The notes: a model not told the origin generated them from the letters alone. Shown: positions 35,923 through 45,728, counted from the stretch's first letter. The stretch: 64,000 nt of DNA from Schlesneria sphaerica (GCF_044336245.1 NZ_CP172346.1:4216001-4280000), one strand, 5' to 3'. Translations and numbers: made by a program.

Positions 35923-37950
35923 ATGACAGCGTATGCGCGAGCAGGCCGTGTCCTGGCGATTCTGATCCACTTCTTCGCCATGGGATTTGCGGGCGGGGCC
36001 GATGATCGCATTTCCCTCGATCCCGCTCTCCGTGAAAAGTGCCTGAAGGTGCTGCGTGCGGGGATGGCGGGTGAAGAGTTCTGGCCCGCCATTCATGCCG
36101 CCGAAGCACTCACCCTCGCCGGGCATCAGCAGGAAGTGATTGCTTTCCTGACCCCGAAACTGCATTCGGAAACAGACGATCAGAGAAGGTGTGGAATTGC
36201 CCGCGAGCTAGTGCGGGCGGGAGATCGATCCGCTCTGAAAGTGATGTGGGGCATCCTTGCGGGTGACAAGCCTCACGGCCATATCCACGCCGCCGAGAGT
36301 CTCTTCAAGGTGGCGGATATTGGTGACGGTCAGGCGATGCGTCGTGCGTACGATCAGAATGAAAATCTGATACTGAAACTAATGGCCGCAGCCGCCCTGA
36401 CGCGAGTTGGTGATGACTCTGCCAGACAGACCGTTCGCGACCTGCTGCAGCATCCCGAGGCGAAGTACTACGCGATTGCCGCTTGGGTTCTCGGCCAGAT
36501 CGGTGACAGCACAGATATCCCGCGACTGAAGAAAGAGATGGAACGTGTGGGGGATCCGGTCCCTCGCGCCAATCTGGAGCATGCCCTCGCGATTCTGGGT
36601 GACGAAAGTGGTCAGAAGGCTCTCGAGCGAAACCTTAAGAGCGATCAGGATATCGTTCGAACTTATGCGGCGACGTTCGCGGCAGACGCCCGGTTAGTGA
36701 ATCTAAGACAGGGCCTGGTCGAACTGCTGGATGATCGAGTGGCAGATGTGCGAATTCGTGCCGCGCAATCACTGCTGGTACTCGCCGCTCCCGTGATCCT
36801 TCCCTACCGTGTCCAGGCCGCGCCGGTGATTCAGGAACTCAATTCCAAGTTCTGCTGGTTTCATCCGCGCGTCGCCGCGATGCCGGGGTTTGGGAAGGGG
36901 GAACAGCCCGCCGTCGTCATGACGATCCAGAAGCATCTCAGTGCGAATGACCACTATTCTGGATTGTACTACCTGCGAACGGATGATCTGGGGCGTACCT
37001 GGACCGGGCCGACCGAGATTCCTGAACTGGCCTGGCAAGCGGGTGAAAACGGTGAAACCATCGCCGTGTGTGATGTCACGCCGGGTTGGCTGACACACCA
37101 TCGGAAGGTGCTGGCGATTGGCGTTAAGCTGCGCTACAGCCGGCAAGGGGATCAGTTGCTCGACAAGCCTCGCTCGCACGAGTGTGCTTACGCGGTCTTC
37201 GATCCGGTCACGAATCGCTGGTCCCCCTGGAAGATGCTGGCACTGCCCCAGACTGAGGAGAAATTTTTTCTCGTTGCGCCAGGCTGCGTGCAGTGGCTGG
37301 AGCAGGCGGACGGATCTCTGCTGGTTCCCATCTACTATCGTGATGCGAAGGGAACTCAATATGCGACCACCGTTCTGCATTGCAGCTTTGATGGAAGCGA
37401 GATGCGCTACGTCAAGCACGGCGATGAACTGGCCCTTTCCGAGGGACGAGGCTTTTATGAGCCGTCACTGACCCGATATCAGGATCGGCTGTTTCTCACG
37501 ATTCGAAACGACACACATGCTTACGTGACGGCCAGCCGGGACGGCTTGCATTTTGATCCCGTCAAGACATGGACCTTCGATGACGGTCAGGATCTGGGGA
37601 GCTACAACACACAGGCGCACTGGCTGACTCACAGCAATGGCTTGTTTCTGACGTACACCCGTCGCGGAGCTGACAACGATCATATTTTCCGCCACCGGGC
37701 TCCTATCTTTGTTGCTCAAGTGGACCCTGATTCACTTCAGGTGATCCGAGCAACCGAACGTGCGATCCTGCCCGAGCGGGGCGTCATGCTGGGGAATTTT
37801 GGTGCTGCCGCCATTACCCCGAACGAGTCGTGGGTTACGGATTCGGAATTTCTGGTCAGTGACAAACCTCATCCCCGCGGAGCCGATGGGACGACCTGGC
37901 TGGGAAGAGTTTTCTGGTCATCTCCCAACCGCGATGTGCCAACGAAGTAG
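35923..37950 (+). CDS. Exported HEAT-repeat plus sialidase-fold fusion protein
   Basis: 675 residues from the ATG at 35923 (GGGGGCAAG directly upstream), which gives a signal peptide AGRVLAILIHFFAMGFAGG. Residues 30-300 are HEAT-like helical repeats (RVGDDSARQTVRDLLQHPEAKYYAIAAWVLGQIGD, read in part). Residues 310-675 form a six-bladed sialidase-like propeller with TDDLGRTWTGP and ASRDGLHF Asp-box-like turns. This fusion of two scaffolds suggests recognition and hydrolysis of a carbohydrate outside the cytoplasm. It is the last gene of the aldolase-SDR operon. Confidence 0.78.
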   Translation: MTAYARAGRVLAILIHFFAMGFAGGADDRISLDPALREKCLKVLRAGMAGEEFWPAIHAAEALTLAGHQQEVIAFLTPKLHSETDDQRRCGIARELVRAGDRSALKVMWGILAGDKPHGHIHAAESLFKVADIGDGQAMRRAYDQNENLILKLMAAAALTRVGDDSARQTVRDLLQHPEAKYYAIAAWVLGQIGDSTDIPRLKKEMERVGDPVPRANLEHALAILGDESGQKALERNLKSDQDIVRTYAATFAADARLVNLRQGLVELLDDRVADVRIRAAQSLLVLAAPVILPYRVQAAPVIQELNSKFCWFHPRVAAMPGFGKGEQPAVVMTIQKHLSANDHYSGLYYLRTDDLGRTWTGPTEIPELAWQAGENGETIAVCDVTPGWLTHHRKVLAIGVKLRYSRQGDQLLDKPRSHECAYAVFDPVTNRWSPWKMLALPQTEEKFFLVAPGCVQWLEQADGSLLVPIYYRDAKGTQYATTVLHCSFDGSEMRYVKHGDELALSEGRGFYEPSLTRYQDRLFLTIRNDTHAYVTASRDGLHFDPVKTWTFDDGQDLGSYNTQAHWLTHSNGLFLTYTRRGADNDHIFRHRAPIFVAQVDPDSLQVIRATERAILPERGVMLGNFGAAAITPNESWVTDSEFLVSDKPHPRGADGTTWLGRVFWSSPNRDVPTK

Positions 37951-37986
37951 CATCTTCCGGTGTTCGTAAAGAGCGAAGTCCCGTTT

Positions 37987-38020
37987 CACGATCTCGCCCC
38001 GCTTCGGATTCGAGATCGTG
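37987..38020 (+). terminator. Hairpin after the HEAT-sialidase gene
   Basis: CACGATCTCG (37987-37996) pairs perfectly with CGAGATCGTG (38011-38020) around a 14-base loop, 37 bases after the stop of the operon. No long T-run follows, so its strength as a terminator is uncertain. Confidence 0.5.
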
Positions 38021-38133
38021 CAGACTATCATGGAGCACGCGCCTCGTGTGCTCATCTTCGCTCCTGACGGGTAAGACTATCGTGCGCCCGCTGGACAAGG
38101 GTTTGTCTGGTCATTTGCGTGGGAAGGTCTTGC

Positions 38134-38949
38134 ATGTGGTTGCTACTCGCTGCCGGTGAGTTTGAGATTGTGGTCGACGAGCCTGCCGGTGGGGGTTCGC
38201 TGATGCTCTTCGAACTGGTCGCATCCATGATGTCGACCTTGTACTTCGTATTCCTGATCTGGATGTTGATTCACTGTTACCGGACAGAGCCCGATCGCTT
38301 TTTCTGGATCTGGATCATGCTGATCATCCAGCCGTTTGGAGCAATTGGCTATTTCGTCATCCGCTACCTCCCGTCCAGGGAATATGGTGAGCTGACGTTC
38401 TTGCGACGGTGGACGCGCGGGCCACAATTGGCACGGCTGGAAACGGCTGCCAGGCAGATCGGCAATTCCCATCAGTACGTGCAGTGGGGGAACGCACTTC
38501 GAGAAGTCGGAAACCTGTCGCGAGCCAACGAGGCGTATGCTCAGGCACTCAAGAAAGATCCTCAGGATCTGCAGGCGCTGTGGGGATCCGCCCAGATTGC
38601 AACGGCTCAGAAGCGCTATCAGGATGTCCGGTCATTCACGCGAGCGATCCTCGATAAGGATCCCCAATACAAGTTTGGCGACGTCTCACTGGAAAATGGA
38701 CGTGCCCTGAAGGAACTCGGGGAGCGGGACGAGGCTCGAACGCAGTTCGAGTGGCACATTCGCCGCTGGCGACACCCCGAAGCGATGTACCTGCTGGCCG
38801 AGCTGTATGCCGAAAACGGACAAGCTTCCGAGGCTCGGAATCTTCTCTCCAGTCTGATCATGGATATTAACGGCAGCCCGACCAGCATTGCCCGCAAGCA
38901 TGGCCGATGGAAGAGCCGAGCCAGGCAGTTGCTCCGCAAGCTCGGCTGA
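38134..38949 (+). CDS. Membrane-anchored TPR protein
   Basis: 271 residues from the ATG at 38134. Two hydrophobic segments (about 20-45 and 55-75: MSTLYFVFLIWMLIHCY, then FFWIWIMLIIQPFGAIGYFVIRYL) resemble the PLDc_N two-helix membrane anchor. Residues 100-270 are TPR repeats (QYVQWGNALREVGNLSRANEAYAQALKKDPQDL, read in part). The soluble part is likely a scaffold for a membrane complex. Partners unknown; the neighbouring enolase-type gene converges. Confidence 0.72.
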   Translation: MWLLLAAGEFEIVVDEPAGGGSLMLFELVASMMSTLYFVFLIWMLIHCYRTEPDRFFWIWIMLIIQPFGAIGYFVIRYLPSREYGELTFLRRWTRGPQLARLETAARQIGNSHQYVQWGNALREVGNLSRANEAYAQALKKDPQDLQALWGSAQIATAQKRYQDVRSFTRAILDKDPQYKFGDVSLENGRALKELGERDEARTQFEWHIRRWRHPEAMYLLAELYAENGQASEARNLLSSLIMDINGSPTSIARKHGRWKSRARQLLRKLG

Positions 38950-38998
38950 CGAGTGATGCTGCGGAGCGGTTCTGCCTGTTGGGAATTGCCAACCGTGA

Positions 38999-40117
38999 TC
39001 AGTTGATTCGGTGCTGCTGGATGATGTGCATGTCGATTTCGACTCCCAGTCCCGGCCCTGTGCCGAGTGTCGTAAATGGCCCGTCGATCTTGATCGGGTT
39101 ACGGGCAATCGAGATTTCGTGGTAGTCGGGACCGAGTGTGTCGCCGGGATACTTTTCGATTTGCATGTTGGGAGTGGCCACGACGAAGTGAGCCATCGCG
39201 GCCGTTGCCAGATCCCATTCGAGATTAGATCCGATGGAACAGGCGATCCCGTGTGCCTCGGCGACGTCAGCGATCTGCTTTGCCTTGCGGATGCCGCCGT
39301 TCTTGCCGGGGTACAGGCTGATGGCGTCGCAGCACTGGTGCTGAATCAATTCCTGAGCGTGAATCAGGTCAAAACAGCTTTCGTCCGCCAGGATTTTGAC
39401 TCCCGTTTCATTGCGAACGTGCGCCAGTCCTGTGTAGTCACCAGGAGGGATCGGCTGTTCGACCAGGACCAGGTTGCAGTCTTCCAGTTCGCGGATGCAA
39501 CGAATGGACGTTTTGACGTCCCAGCCCCCGTTTGCGTCGATGGTCAGATCGATGTCAGGGCCGATGGTCTCTCGCACAATCCGGACTCGTTCGACATCCC
39601 TGGCTGGATCGATACCGACTTTCACTTTGATGGTGGTGAATCCGGCGTCCACCAGTTCTTTGGCGCGTCGCCGGGCCCGTTCCGGATCGTAGGCCCCCAG
39701 GGAGAAGCGGCTTCGAATGGTCAGGGGCCTGCAGGCTCCCCCGAGTAATTCATAGATCGGCTTGTTGGCTGCTTTGCCGAGGAGGTCCCAGCAGGCCATT
39801 TCGATCGCCGATTTGGCAAACCAGTTACCGACGGCGACGGCGTCCATCCGCCTGTCGAGTTCCACCAGATCTGCAACAGGACAGCCGATGACCGCAGGGG
39901 CCAGAACTTCCTGTACGATGGCCATTGTGCCGCGACAGGTCTCTCCGCTCCAGCGCGGCGTTGCAGTCGCTTCGCCCCATCCTTCGAGACCGTCGTCGGT
40001 AAAGATCCTGACGAGGGAATACTCTGACACATTATGGTGCCCCAGCGCTGAAATCATCCTCCGCTCCGGCTTCAGCGGGATTCTGACCGGGATCGATTCA
40101 ACGCGGACAATCTTCAT
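38999..40117 (-). CDS. Enolase-superfamily enzyme, MR/MLE type
   Basis: 372 residues. The N-terminal capping domain (VRIPLKPERRM) is followed by a TIM barrel with the KxK motif TIKVKVG, metal ligands Asp, Glu and Asp in TIDANGG, LVEQPI and LADESC, and an active-site Lys candidate in SLYPGKNGGI. This set matches the muconate-lactonizing/dipeptide-epimerase subgroup more than mandelate racemase proper. It abstracts a proton alpha to a carboxylate, so epimerisation, cycloisomerisation or dehydration of an acid. Substrate unknown; the sugar-acid-type operon nearby is suggestive. Confidence 0.84.
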   Translation of the reverse strand: MKIVRVESIPVRIPLKPERRMISALGHHNVSEYSLVRIFTDDGLEGWGEATATPRWSGETCRGTMAIVQEVLAPAVIGCPVADLVELDRRMDAVAVGNWFAKSAIEMACWDLLGKAANKPIYELLGGACRPLTIRSRFSLGAYDPERARRRAKELVDAGFTTIKVKVGIDPARDVERVRIVRETIGPDIDLTIDANGGWDVKTSIRCIRELEDCNLVLVEQPIPPGDYTGLAHVRNETGVKILADESCFDLIHAQELIQHQCCDAISLYPGKNGGIRKAKQIADVAEAHGIACSIGSNLEWDLATAAMAHFVVATPNMQIEKYPGDTLGPDYHEISIARNPIKIDGPFTTLGTGPGLGVEIDMHIIQQHRIN

Positions 40118-40462
40118 GTTTCGTCTTCCTGAGTCACTTTAAGTGACGGTTTGCGGGGCCTTCAGGTGGTACAAACAGCGATTGGAGTCTGGGCAAATCT
40201 CTTTCACAAGCGGGAAAAACAGAGGACTTCGACAGGGGTTTTCGGTCTTCGAGGGAATCATCGCGTTGCCGCCACTCCGTCGAAAGGGTGTTTTCGATCC
40301 TGGGGCAGCAATGTTAACTTACGTAAAATTATGAGCAAGTTTTTATTGGTGTGCGGTGGCGATGAATAAAACGTGCTACAGTGAGCGTCATCGTCAGGGT
40401 GAATGTCTATCTGAAACGTAAGCAGATTGGTCTTCATCCATCTCGGAAGGCTGGAATAAAGA
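40118..40462 (+). promoter_or_regulatory. Upstream region and leader of the cold-shock gene
   Basis: About 345 bases between the divergent MR/MLE and csp genes. The stretch 40315-40375 is locally AT-rich (TTAACTTACGTAAAATTATGAGC, read in part) and is the best place for a promoter, which would leave a long 5' leader, as is usual for csp genes. The Shine-Dalgarno candidate is GGAAGG at 40445. No boxes are assigned firmly. Confidence 0.35.
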
Positions 40463-40660
40463 ATGGCTGAAGGTAGTATCAAGAAATTGATGGAAAAAGG
40501 ATTCGGGTTCATTAAGACGGATGGAACGAAGGATTTGTTCTTCCATCATTCCGCCGTTCAGGGTGTGAGCTTTAATGAACTTCGCGAAGGTCAGAAGGTG
40601 ACGTATACTGAGGCCATGGGAAGGCAAGGGCCCTGCGCTGAGAATGTTCGGCCCGTTTAA
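40463..40660 (+). CDS. Cold-shock domain protein
   Basis: 65 residues, one CSD. RNP1 is KGFGFI and RNP2 is DLFFHHSAV, followed by FNELREGQKVTY and GPCAENVRPV. It lacks the WFN start of classical CspA (it reads GSIKKLMEKGFGFI), as in a known group of environmental CSPs. It binds single-stranded RNA or DNA and works as a chaperone or antiterminator. Single gene. Confidence 0.9.
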   Translation: MAEGSIKKLMEKGFGFIKTDGTKDLFFHHSAVQGVSFNELREGQKVTYTEAMGRQGPCAENVRPV

Positions 40661-40874
40661 TCTCGTCCTGTGACTTAATGGCATCTCCAGTCAAGCGGGC
40701 CGCAATACGGATCGCGTCAGCCCCTGCATTGAGTGGAGGTTTACCTGCTGCGAGCAGGTTGTTCTGTTCCGATAAGGGCAGGGCAACACTGCCGGGATGA
40801 TCCCATCCTGACGAGCAGGCTCTGATTGCTTTCGGCAGCGGTGTCAGCCTTGAGCTGAGACTGTCACGAAATAC

Positions 40875-40916
40875 TCGGCGGGATGGCGAACGTATCCGTC
40901 ATCCCGCCGAAGTCGG
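40875..40916 (+). terminator. Intrinsic terminator in the convergent gap after the cold-shock gene
   Basis: TCGGCGGGATG (40875-40885) pairs perfectly with CATCCCGCCGA (40900-40910); AGTCGGTTTTCG follows. It lies 215 bases after the csp stop and 33 bases beyond the stop of the convergent DUF1080 gene, so it could serve both. Confidence 0.6.
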
Positions 40917-40942
40917 TTTTCGTCAGAGAACCTTGTCGATTC

Positions 40943-42253
40943 TTACTTCACTGTCGACAGTTCTTTGATTCGCACATTGCGGAACTCCACAGGATCGCTG
41001 TGGCCAGCAAATCCGAAGAAACCCTGGGTACGCTCTTTTCCGGGGTGAGGAGTGTTGGCCATCAGGTCCTTCACTTCGCTGAGGTCGGCGTCCAGAATGA
41101 CGTTTCCGTTCAGTTCCACTTTGACTGTGGAACCGATGACGGTGACTTCCTGGAAGTTCCATTCTCCGGCGGGACGCTCATACCCGCGAGCAGCAGGTAC
41201 CATTCCATAGGCCGAGCCATGGTATTGGCGAGGGTCCAGCTTTTCGTACTGTGATGCGACATTGTCCAGGACCTGAAGTTCGCACATGCCGGTATAGGCG
41301 GCATCACCCTGGCCGGGGTAACGGATGGCCAAACCATTGTTGCCGCCAGCAGGAACCTTGAATTCGAGTCGAACGATGAAATCGCCGTACTCGTTGGGGG
41401 TGTGAAGAACTCCACCTTTACCCGTCTTGCAGCGGATGGCGCCGTCAACCACTTCGTAGTTGTCCACTGCACCAGCCCAACCCTTCAGGCTCTTGCCGTC
41501 GAACAGGGAAGTGAAGCCCTCGTTCGCGAGAAGCGAGGTTGCTTCGCTGGCAGGGATTTCCCGGATGAAGATGTCTTTCCAGCGGATCTCGCCACCATGG
41601 GTCTGCAGTTGGATCGGGCCCTTGGCGATCAGAGGCTTCTTGCGATCGAAGAAGTTCTCCAGAATGGCATTGTCGACAACGAGCTTCCCATTGAGAAACA
41701 CGGTGGTACGAGCACCCACCTGACGAATGCGGAACGTATTCCATTCGCCAAAGGGGTGGTCAGCCCGCACGAGAGGATCTTTCCCGGGTCGTCCAGCGCT
41801 GTTGTTCCAGAGACCGCCTGAACCTTTGTCGGCACCGATGTTGAACTTTTCGGCTTCGGTGTAGTCCCAGATCTGAACCTGAGGCGTTCCCTTCAGGTAG
41901 ATGCCGCTGTCGGCCTTGGGGACCGTCTTGTAACTGACGAATAACTCATAATCGCCAAAGTTTTCGTTCGAAGTCAGATACAATCCATAACCGTCGTTAA
42001 CCAGTTCGCCTTTTTGAACCGACCAATGTTTATTGACGTCTTCCAGGCTGGCCTTGCGGGCATCGGCCTGTTCGGCGGCAGGCAACGCCTGGACGGTGCG
42101 GGGGTCCTTGGTATCCAGACCGTGCCATCCAGCGAGGTCTTTGCCATTGAAGAGCGCCCTGAATCCCGCTGGCGGTTCATTGTCAGCGGCAAAGGTCGCC
42201 GTGATCAACGACGTGGATACGATGAATCCAAAGCAAAGCAAACGACACAACAC
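40943..42253 (-). CDS. Exported DUF1080 protein with two 3-keto-disaccharide-hydrolase-like domains
   Basis: 436 residues from a GTG at 42253, which has AAGGAG 8 bases upstream; a TTG at 42286 opens the frame. The signal peptide is LLCFGFIVSTSLITATFA. There are two concanavalin-like domains, each starting with the family motif: FRALFNGKDLAGWHG (about 30-235) and FTSLFDGKSLKGWAG (about 240-436). DUF1080 proteins are highly expanded in planctomycetes, and some hydrolyse 3-keto sugars. The tandem form could be an intramolecular dimer. Substrate unknown. Confidence 0.85.
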   Translation of the reverse strand: MLCRLLCFGFIVSTSLITATFAADNEPPAGFRALFNGKDLAGWHGLDTKDPRTVQALPAAEQADARKASLEDVNKHWSVQKGELVNDGYGLYLTSNENFGDYELFVSYKTVPKADSGIYLKGTPQVQIWDYTEAEKFNIGADKGSGGLWNNSAGRPGKDPLVRADHPFGEWNTFRIRQVGARTTVFLNGKLVVDNAILENFFDRKKPLIAKGPIQLQTHGGEIRWKDIFIREIPASEATSLLANEGFTSLFDGKSLKGWAGAVDNYEVVDGAIRCKTGKGGVLHTPNEYGDFIVRLEFKVPAGGNNGLAIRYPGQGDAAYTGMCELQVLDNVASQYEKLDPRQYHGSAYGMVPAARGYERPAGEWNFQEVTVIGSTVKVELNGNVILDADLSEVKDLMANTPHPGKERTQGFFGFAGHSDPVEFRNVRIKELSTVK

Positions 42254-42692
42254 AGTGGCACTCCTTGATTTAACCTGACCTGCCAATCACCCTCGTCGCC
42301 TGAACAGTACTTGACGAGCTGGGAATAATTGACGTAGCGACATCACGGATCTTACCGATGAATCGGCGGTGACGCCATCAATTCGATGAGCATCCGTGTA
42401 ATCCGCAAATTTTGCGGTGATCTGATATTCTGGGGTGATTTCACCCCCGCAAAACGGTACATTTTTGAGTAAAGCGGCTATAGCATGGCGTTTTTCCATT
42501 TTTCCGATTGCGTGACGGCTGGCATTCTCCCGATTCTATTCGTGAAGAGAATCTTCGACATTTCTTGACGCAGGGGACGCCTGCCAAACTTCTGTGAATT
42601 ATTGACCAAAATATTCCTGAGTGACTTCGACGCGGGATGGATTGTCTTAAGTCGCGGCGAATCGTCCGAATAAAAAGAGTCGGTTGGTTGCC
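42254..42692. other. Intergenic region between divergent genes
   Basis: About 440 bases, AT-richer than the neighbouring genes, without a convincing coding frame. It must hold the promoters of the DUF1080 gene and of the zinc-ribbon gene. No repeat or strong hairpin seen. Confidence 0.4.
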
Positions 42693-44456
42693 ATGAAGAT
42701 GCAAATTGTTTCCTGTCCGCATTGCGGAACCTACTTGCTGAACGATACCTGCGAATGTCACGCTTGCGGTCATGTTCTTGATAAACGAGCCGCCGCGCTT
42801 CCCCAAGCGCATATTCTGCCCACCGACAATGCCGTCGCCGAAGACATGGAAGCATGCCCCAGTTGTGGGGAAACCTGCCGGACAGGACTGGTCCGCTGCT
42901 GGAATTGCGGGACCTTTCTGCGTCCCGAAATCGAAGAATCCTACCGTAAAAAGCAGGCCTCCACGCACTTCGAGATCGAACACATCGATCTCCCGATCCT
43001 GGAAGCCTCGTTCGTAACGGAAGAAGATTCTCTCCAGCGACGCGATGCTGGCTTCGATTCAGACTTCAATTCTGCCCCGGAAAATTATTTCCAGGCGAGC
43101 GACACGGGGGGAGATGACGAGGACGATTTCGATCTTTCCATGGGGACCGTCTTCGGAGAGGTCGTTGACGAAGCACAAGAGGTCGCTTCTGACGAAGAGA
43201 CGTTCCGTTTGCGCCCCCTCGAAGAGACTCCCGCCCCCTCCATTCCGACATACGCCGGTACGCCCGCTGCCAGCACCTCTCCCGCCGAGATGGACGTCAA
43301 CGAACCGCCGGTCCAAAGCGAGGCGGAACTGCCGCCGATCCAGTCCTTGAACGAACCTCCTCCCTCCCCACAGGAAGTGGAGGCGGCGGCCGCTGAGGAT
43401 CTGTTAAAAATCGCAGCCGACGAAGAGCAGGACATTCAGCAAGTCCGAAAATCGATGCGGTCCAAGGACACGTTCGTAATCTTCTGTCCTCAGGGATGCC
43501 GCATTCGTGTTAAAGAACGTCATCGCGGGCGCAAGGGGAAATGTCCCCGCTGTCAGTCAGAGTTTGTCGTTCCGAGAAAGCCGGCACCCAAGAAGGTCGA
43601 AGCTGAAGCCGCCACCACCGGAGAGGATCCTGTCCTCACAAGCCGTTACAAGAAATGGCTGAATGACATTCGCCTGCACACCGTGGATCCAGTTAAGCTG
43701 CGAATCAAGGCAGACAGTCTGCTGAATGAATGCCAGGCAGTCGACATCGGTTTTTCCGCCGATGATTTGCTGATTGCCACGCTGGTTGTCGGCAAATTTG
43801 GAGCGAATGCGAAGAAGTTCCCGCCGGTTCGCCAGGCCATGATCGAGCACTTCTCGAAGCAGGGGACGTTTGAGCAACTCGCGATTCCTGCGAAGAAGCT
43901 CCTGACGAAGGAGTTGCTCACACAAATCACCGCGGCTCAGCCGGCTGCGATTGGGGTTGAGTCACTGTTCGCCGATATCCCCGTGTTCGGGACCAACCGG
44001 ATTGCCGTTAAGCTTCCGAAGACCCCGGATTCGACGAACCCGCAGTATCTCTCGTTCAGTCTGTCCGAGTATCGCGCGTTTGTTGAGGGAATGCAGTCGG
44101 TCTGCGGCATTCAGGACTTCGGGACGAATACGGAAGTCCCACTGACGGATGAGTATCTCGTTCATAAGTGCGTCATGAGCGGCGCCCCCGTGCAGGAACT
44201 GGCCAAGCTCAACTACTACATCAAGGATCCGGGATTCAAGCTCGAAGTCACCGGGTGGCGCTGTGCCAAATGCGGTGTCGTACTGAGCGAAGCGGCGAGA
44301 ACCGAAGCCAAGTTGGGCGGCGCCAACGGCAAAGGGATTGCCAAGGCGAAGTGTCCCAAGTGCACGCAGAAATTTGGTGATCTGCCGCTTTATCGATTAG
44401 TGGTGACCGAAACTCCGGCTCCCGCAACGACCGAACCAGAGCCCGAAATGGCCTGA
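42693..44456 (+). CDS. Large multi-zinc-ribbon protein of unknown function
   Basis: 587 residues from ATG 42693 (ATG 42699 is also possible). N-terminal Cys clusters at about 7-30 (CPHCGTYLLNDTCECHACG, read in part) and 55-80 (CPSCGETC and CWNCG) look like two zinc ribbons. An acidic, Pro-rich low-complexity region follows (about 100-250), then a third ribbon (CPQGCRIRVKERHRGRKGKCPRCQ, read in part), a helical domain (300-430) and a C-terminal ribbon (CAKCGVV and CPKCTQKFG). It may bind nucleic acid or act as an adaptor. I know no characterised homologue; single gene. Confidence 0.7.
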   Translation: MKMQIVSCPHCGTYLLNDTCECHACGHVLDKRAAALPQAHILPTDNAVAEDMEACPSCGETCRTGLVRCWNCGTFLRPEIEESYRKKQASTHFEIEHIDLPILEASFVTEEDSLQRRDAGFDSDFNSAPENYFQASDTGGDDEDDFDLSMGTVFGEVVDEAQEVASDEETFRLRPLEETPAPSIPTYAGTPAASTSPAEMDVNEPPVQSEAELPPIQSLNEPPPSPQEVEAAAAEDLLKIAADEEQDIQQVRKSMRSKDTFVIFCPQGCRIRVKERHRGRKGKCPRCQSEFVVPRKPAPKKVEAEAATTGEDPVLTSRYKKWLNDIRLHTVDPVKLRIKADSLLNECQAVDIGFSADDLLIATLVVGKFGANAKKFPPVRQAMIEHFSKQGTFEQLAIPAKKLLTKELLTQITAAQPAAIGVESLFADIPVFGTNRIAVKLPKTPDSTNPQYLSFSLSEYRAFVEGMQSVCGIQDFGTNTEVPLTDEYLVHKCVMSGAPVQELAKLNYYIKDPGFKLEVTGWRCAKCGVVLSEAARTEAKLGGANGKGIAKAKCPKCTQKFGDLPLYRLVVTETPAPATTEPEPEMA

Positions 44457-44716
44457 TGCAGGCCTGCCAGCAAGATGTCATCGACAGGGGGAAGATGTGA
44501 CTCACCCGCTACGTCTGGGCGAGTCCTGTCTTCGATTTCTTCACGGTATGTCCTCTGCGGAGCCCGTCTGGGCACGGTTCACCGTGGACGCTCCTGGTCG
44601 AGGGGCAGATGCGCAACTTGGGCGAGCGCCGTCGCGAGAGGAATTTCCTCAAACAGTTACATTCAAATCGGTTGCGAAGAGGTGACGCTGAGTGGAAGGT
44701 GTCCGAAGGGTGGTGA

Positions 44717-45658
44717 TCACCGATCGATGACGGTTGCATGCTCGATGAAATAGAGCCCGTAAGGGGTCCCATCCGGTGCGACCATCTTGATTCGCAACGT
44801 CCCCAGCACATCGAAAGAACGTGTTGCAGGAATGTAGCGGGTTGTTTTGCCCGCTTTCATGTCGATCTGAATCAGGTCATAAATCTTTGGGTCACGGCCG
44901 AAGCAGCAGATCTGATTATCACGAGCCAGCACGAAACGCTCGATCCCTTCGGTCTCGTATGTCGGATACATGAAGCCACGAACTTTCACCTGCTTGCCGT
45001 CGAGTCCTTTCAGCCAGTCAGGCATCAGATCCACGGCGTTGACAACAACCGGTTCCATGTTCAGGACTTTCAGCAGGTCCAGGTCATCAAATGACAGGCG
45101 AAGAGCTCCCGTGCGGGGGTCCGTCTGAAACTGCTTTTCTTTGATGAGGAGCTGAATTTCGTTTCCCGGGCCTGTTTTCGCCTCCGTTTTGTCTGGCGGG
45201 TCCTCCTGCTGTGATGTCGGCGGCTCCGTGCTGCTATTCTCCGCGACAGCTGGGTCTGTGGTGGGTGAGGAGGGGGCGTTCGGGACGCTCAGCAACTGTT
45301 GGACGCTCGCCACAACATTGACAGGAACGAGGGCCGACGCGGCAGGAGCGTCCATAACCTCATCTTCGCTCTGGTCTGTCGCCGCTTCGTCAGGTGTGGC
45401 TGTGGTCACGACAGGAGAACTCGGTTCCTCTGATTCCCCCGGCGCCTGGGTCTCGGGGGCCGGGGTTGCAGTCACGGCTTCGGATTCGGTTTGTGAAGCG
45501 TTATCCGCTTTGACACTCGGCCCGGCGCTGGATTTGTCTTCCTGTCCTGCGGGGTGATACTCGCTCAGGTCAGTCTTGTCACAGCCTGTCAGAAAAATGA
45601 GGACCAGCGCAATTCCGAGTCGTGGTGCTGTCCAGTGTGGAAATGCCGGGATACGCAT
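44717..45658 (-). CDS. Lipoprotein with DUF3299-like domain
   Basis: 313 residues. Signal peptide with lipobox IFLTGC, then a long Ser/Thr/Glu/Pro-rich linker (about 30-170) that would carry the domain away from the membrane. The C-terminal domain has LDGKQVKVRGFMYP, FVLARDNQICCFGRDPKIYD, and LGTLRIKMVAPDG, the order found in DUF3299 proteins (a small beta fold with a conserved Cys region). The NQICCFG pair of Cys might bind metal. A homologous domain sits in the gene just upstream, so the two are probably partners. AAGGATGA precedes the ATG. Confidence 0.72.
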   Translation of the reverse strand: MRIPAFPHWTAPRLGIALVLIFLTGCDKTDLSEYHPAGQEDKSSAGPSVKADNASQTESEAVTATPAPETQAPGESEEPSSPVVTTATPDEAATDQSEDEVMDAPAASALVPVNVVASVQQLLSVPNAPSSPTTDPAVAENSSTEPPTSQQEDPPDKTEAKTGPGNEIQLLIKEKQFQTDPRTGALRLSFDDLDLLKVLNMEPVVVNAVDLMPDWLKGLDGKQVKVRGFMYPTYETEGIERFVLARDNQICCFGRDPKIYDLIQIDMKAGKTTRYIPATRSFDVLGTLRIKMVAPDGTPYGLYFIEHATVIDR

Positions 45659-45728
45659 TCATTCATCCTTGATTGAGCGAGAAGCACAGAATGCTGTCCC
45701 GTGCTTTCGGTGGCTCAAAGACTGGAAC

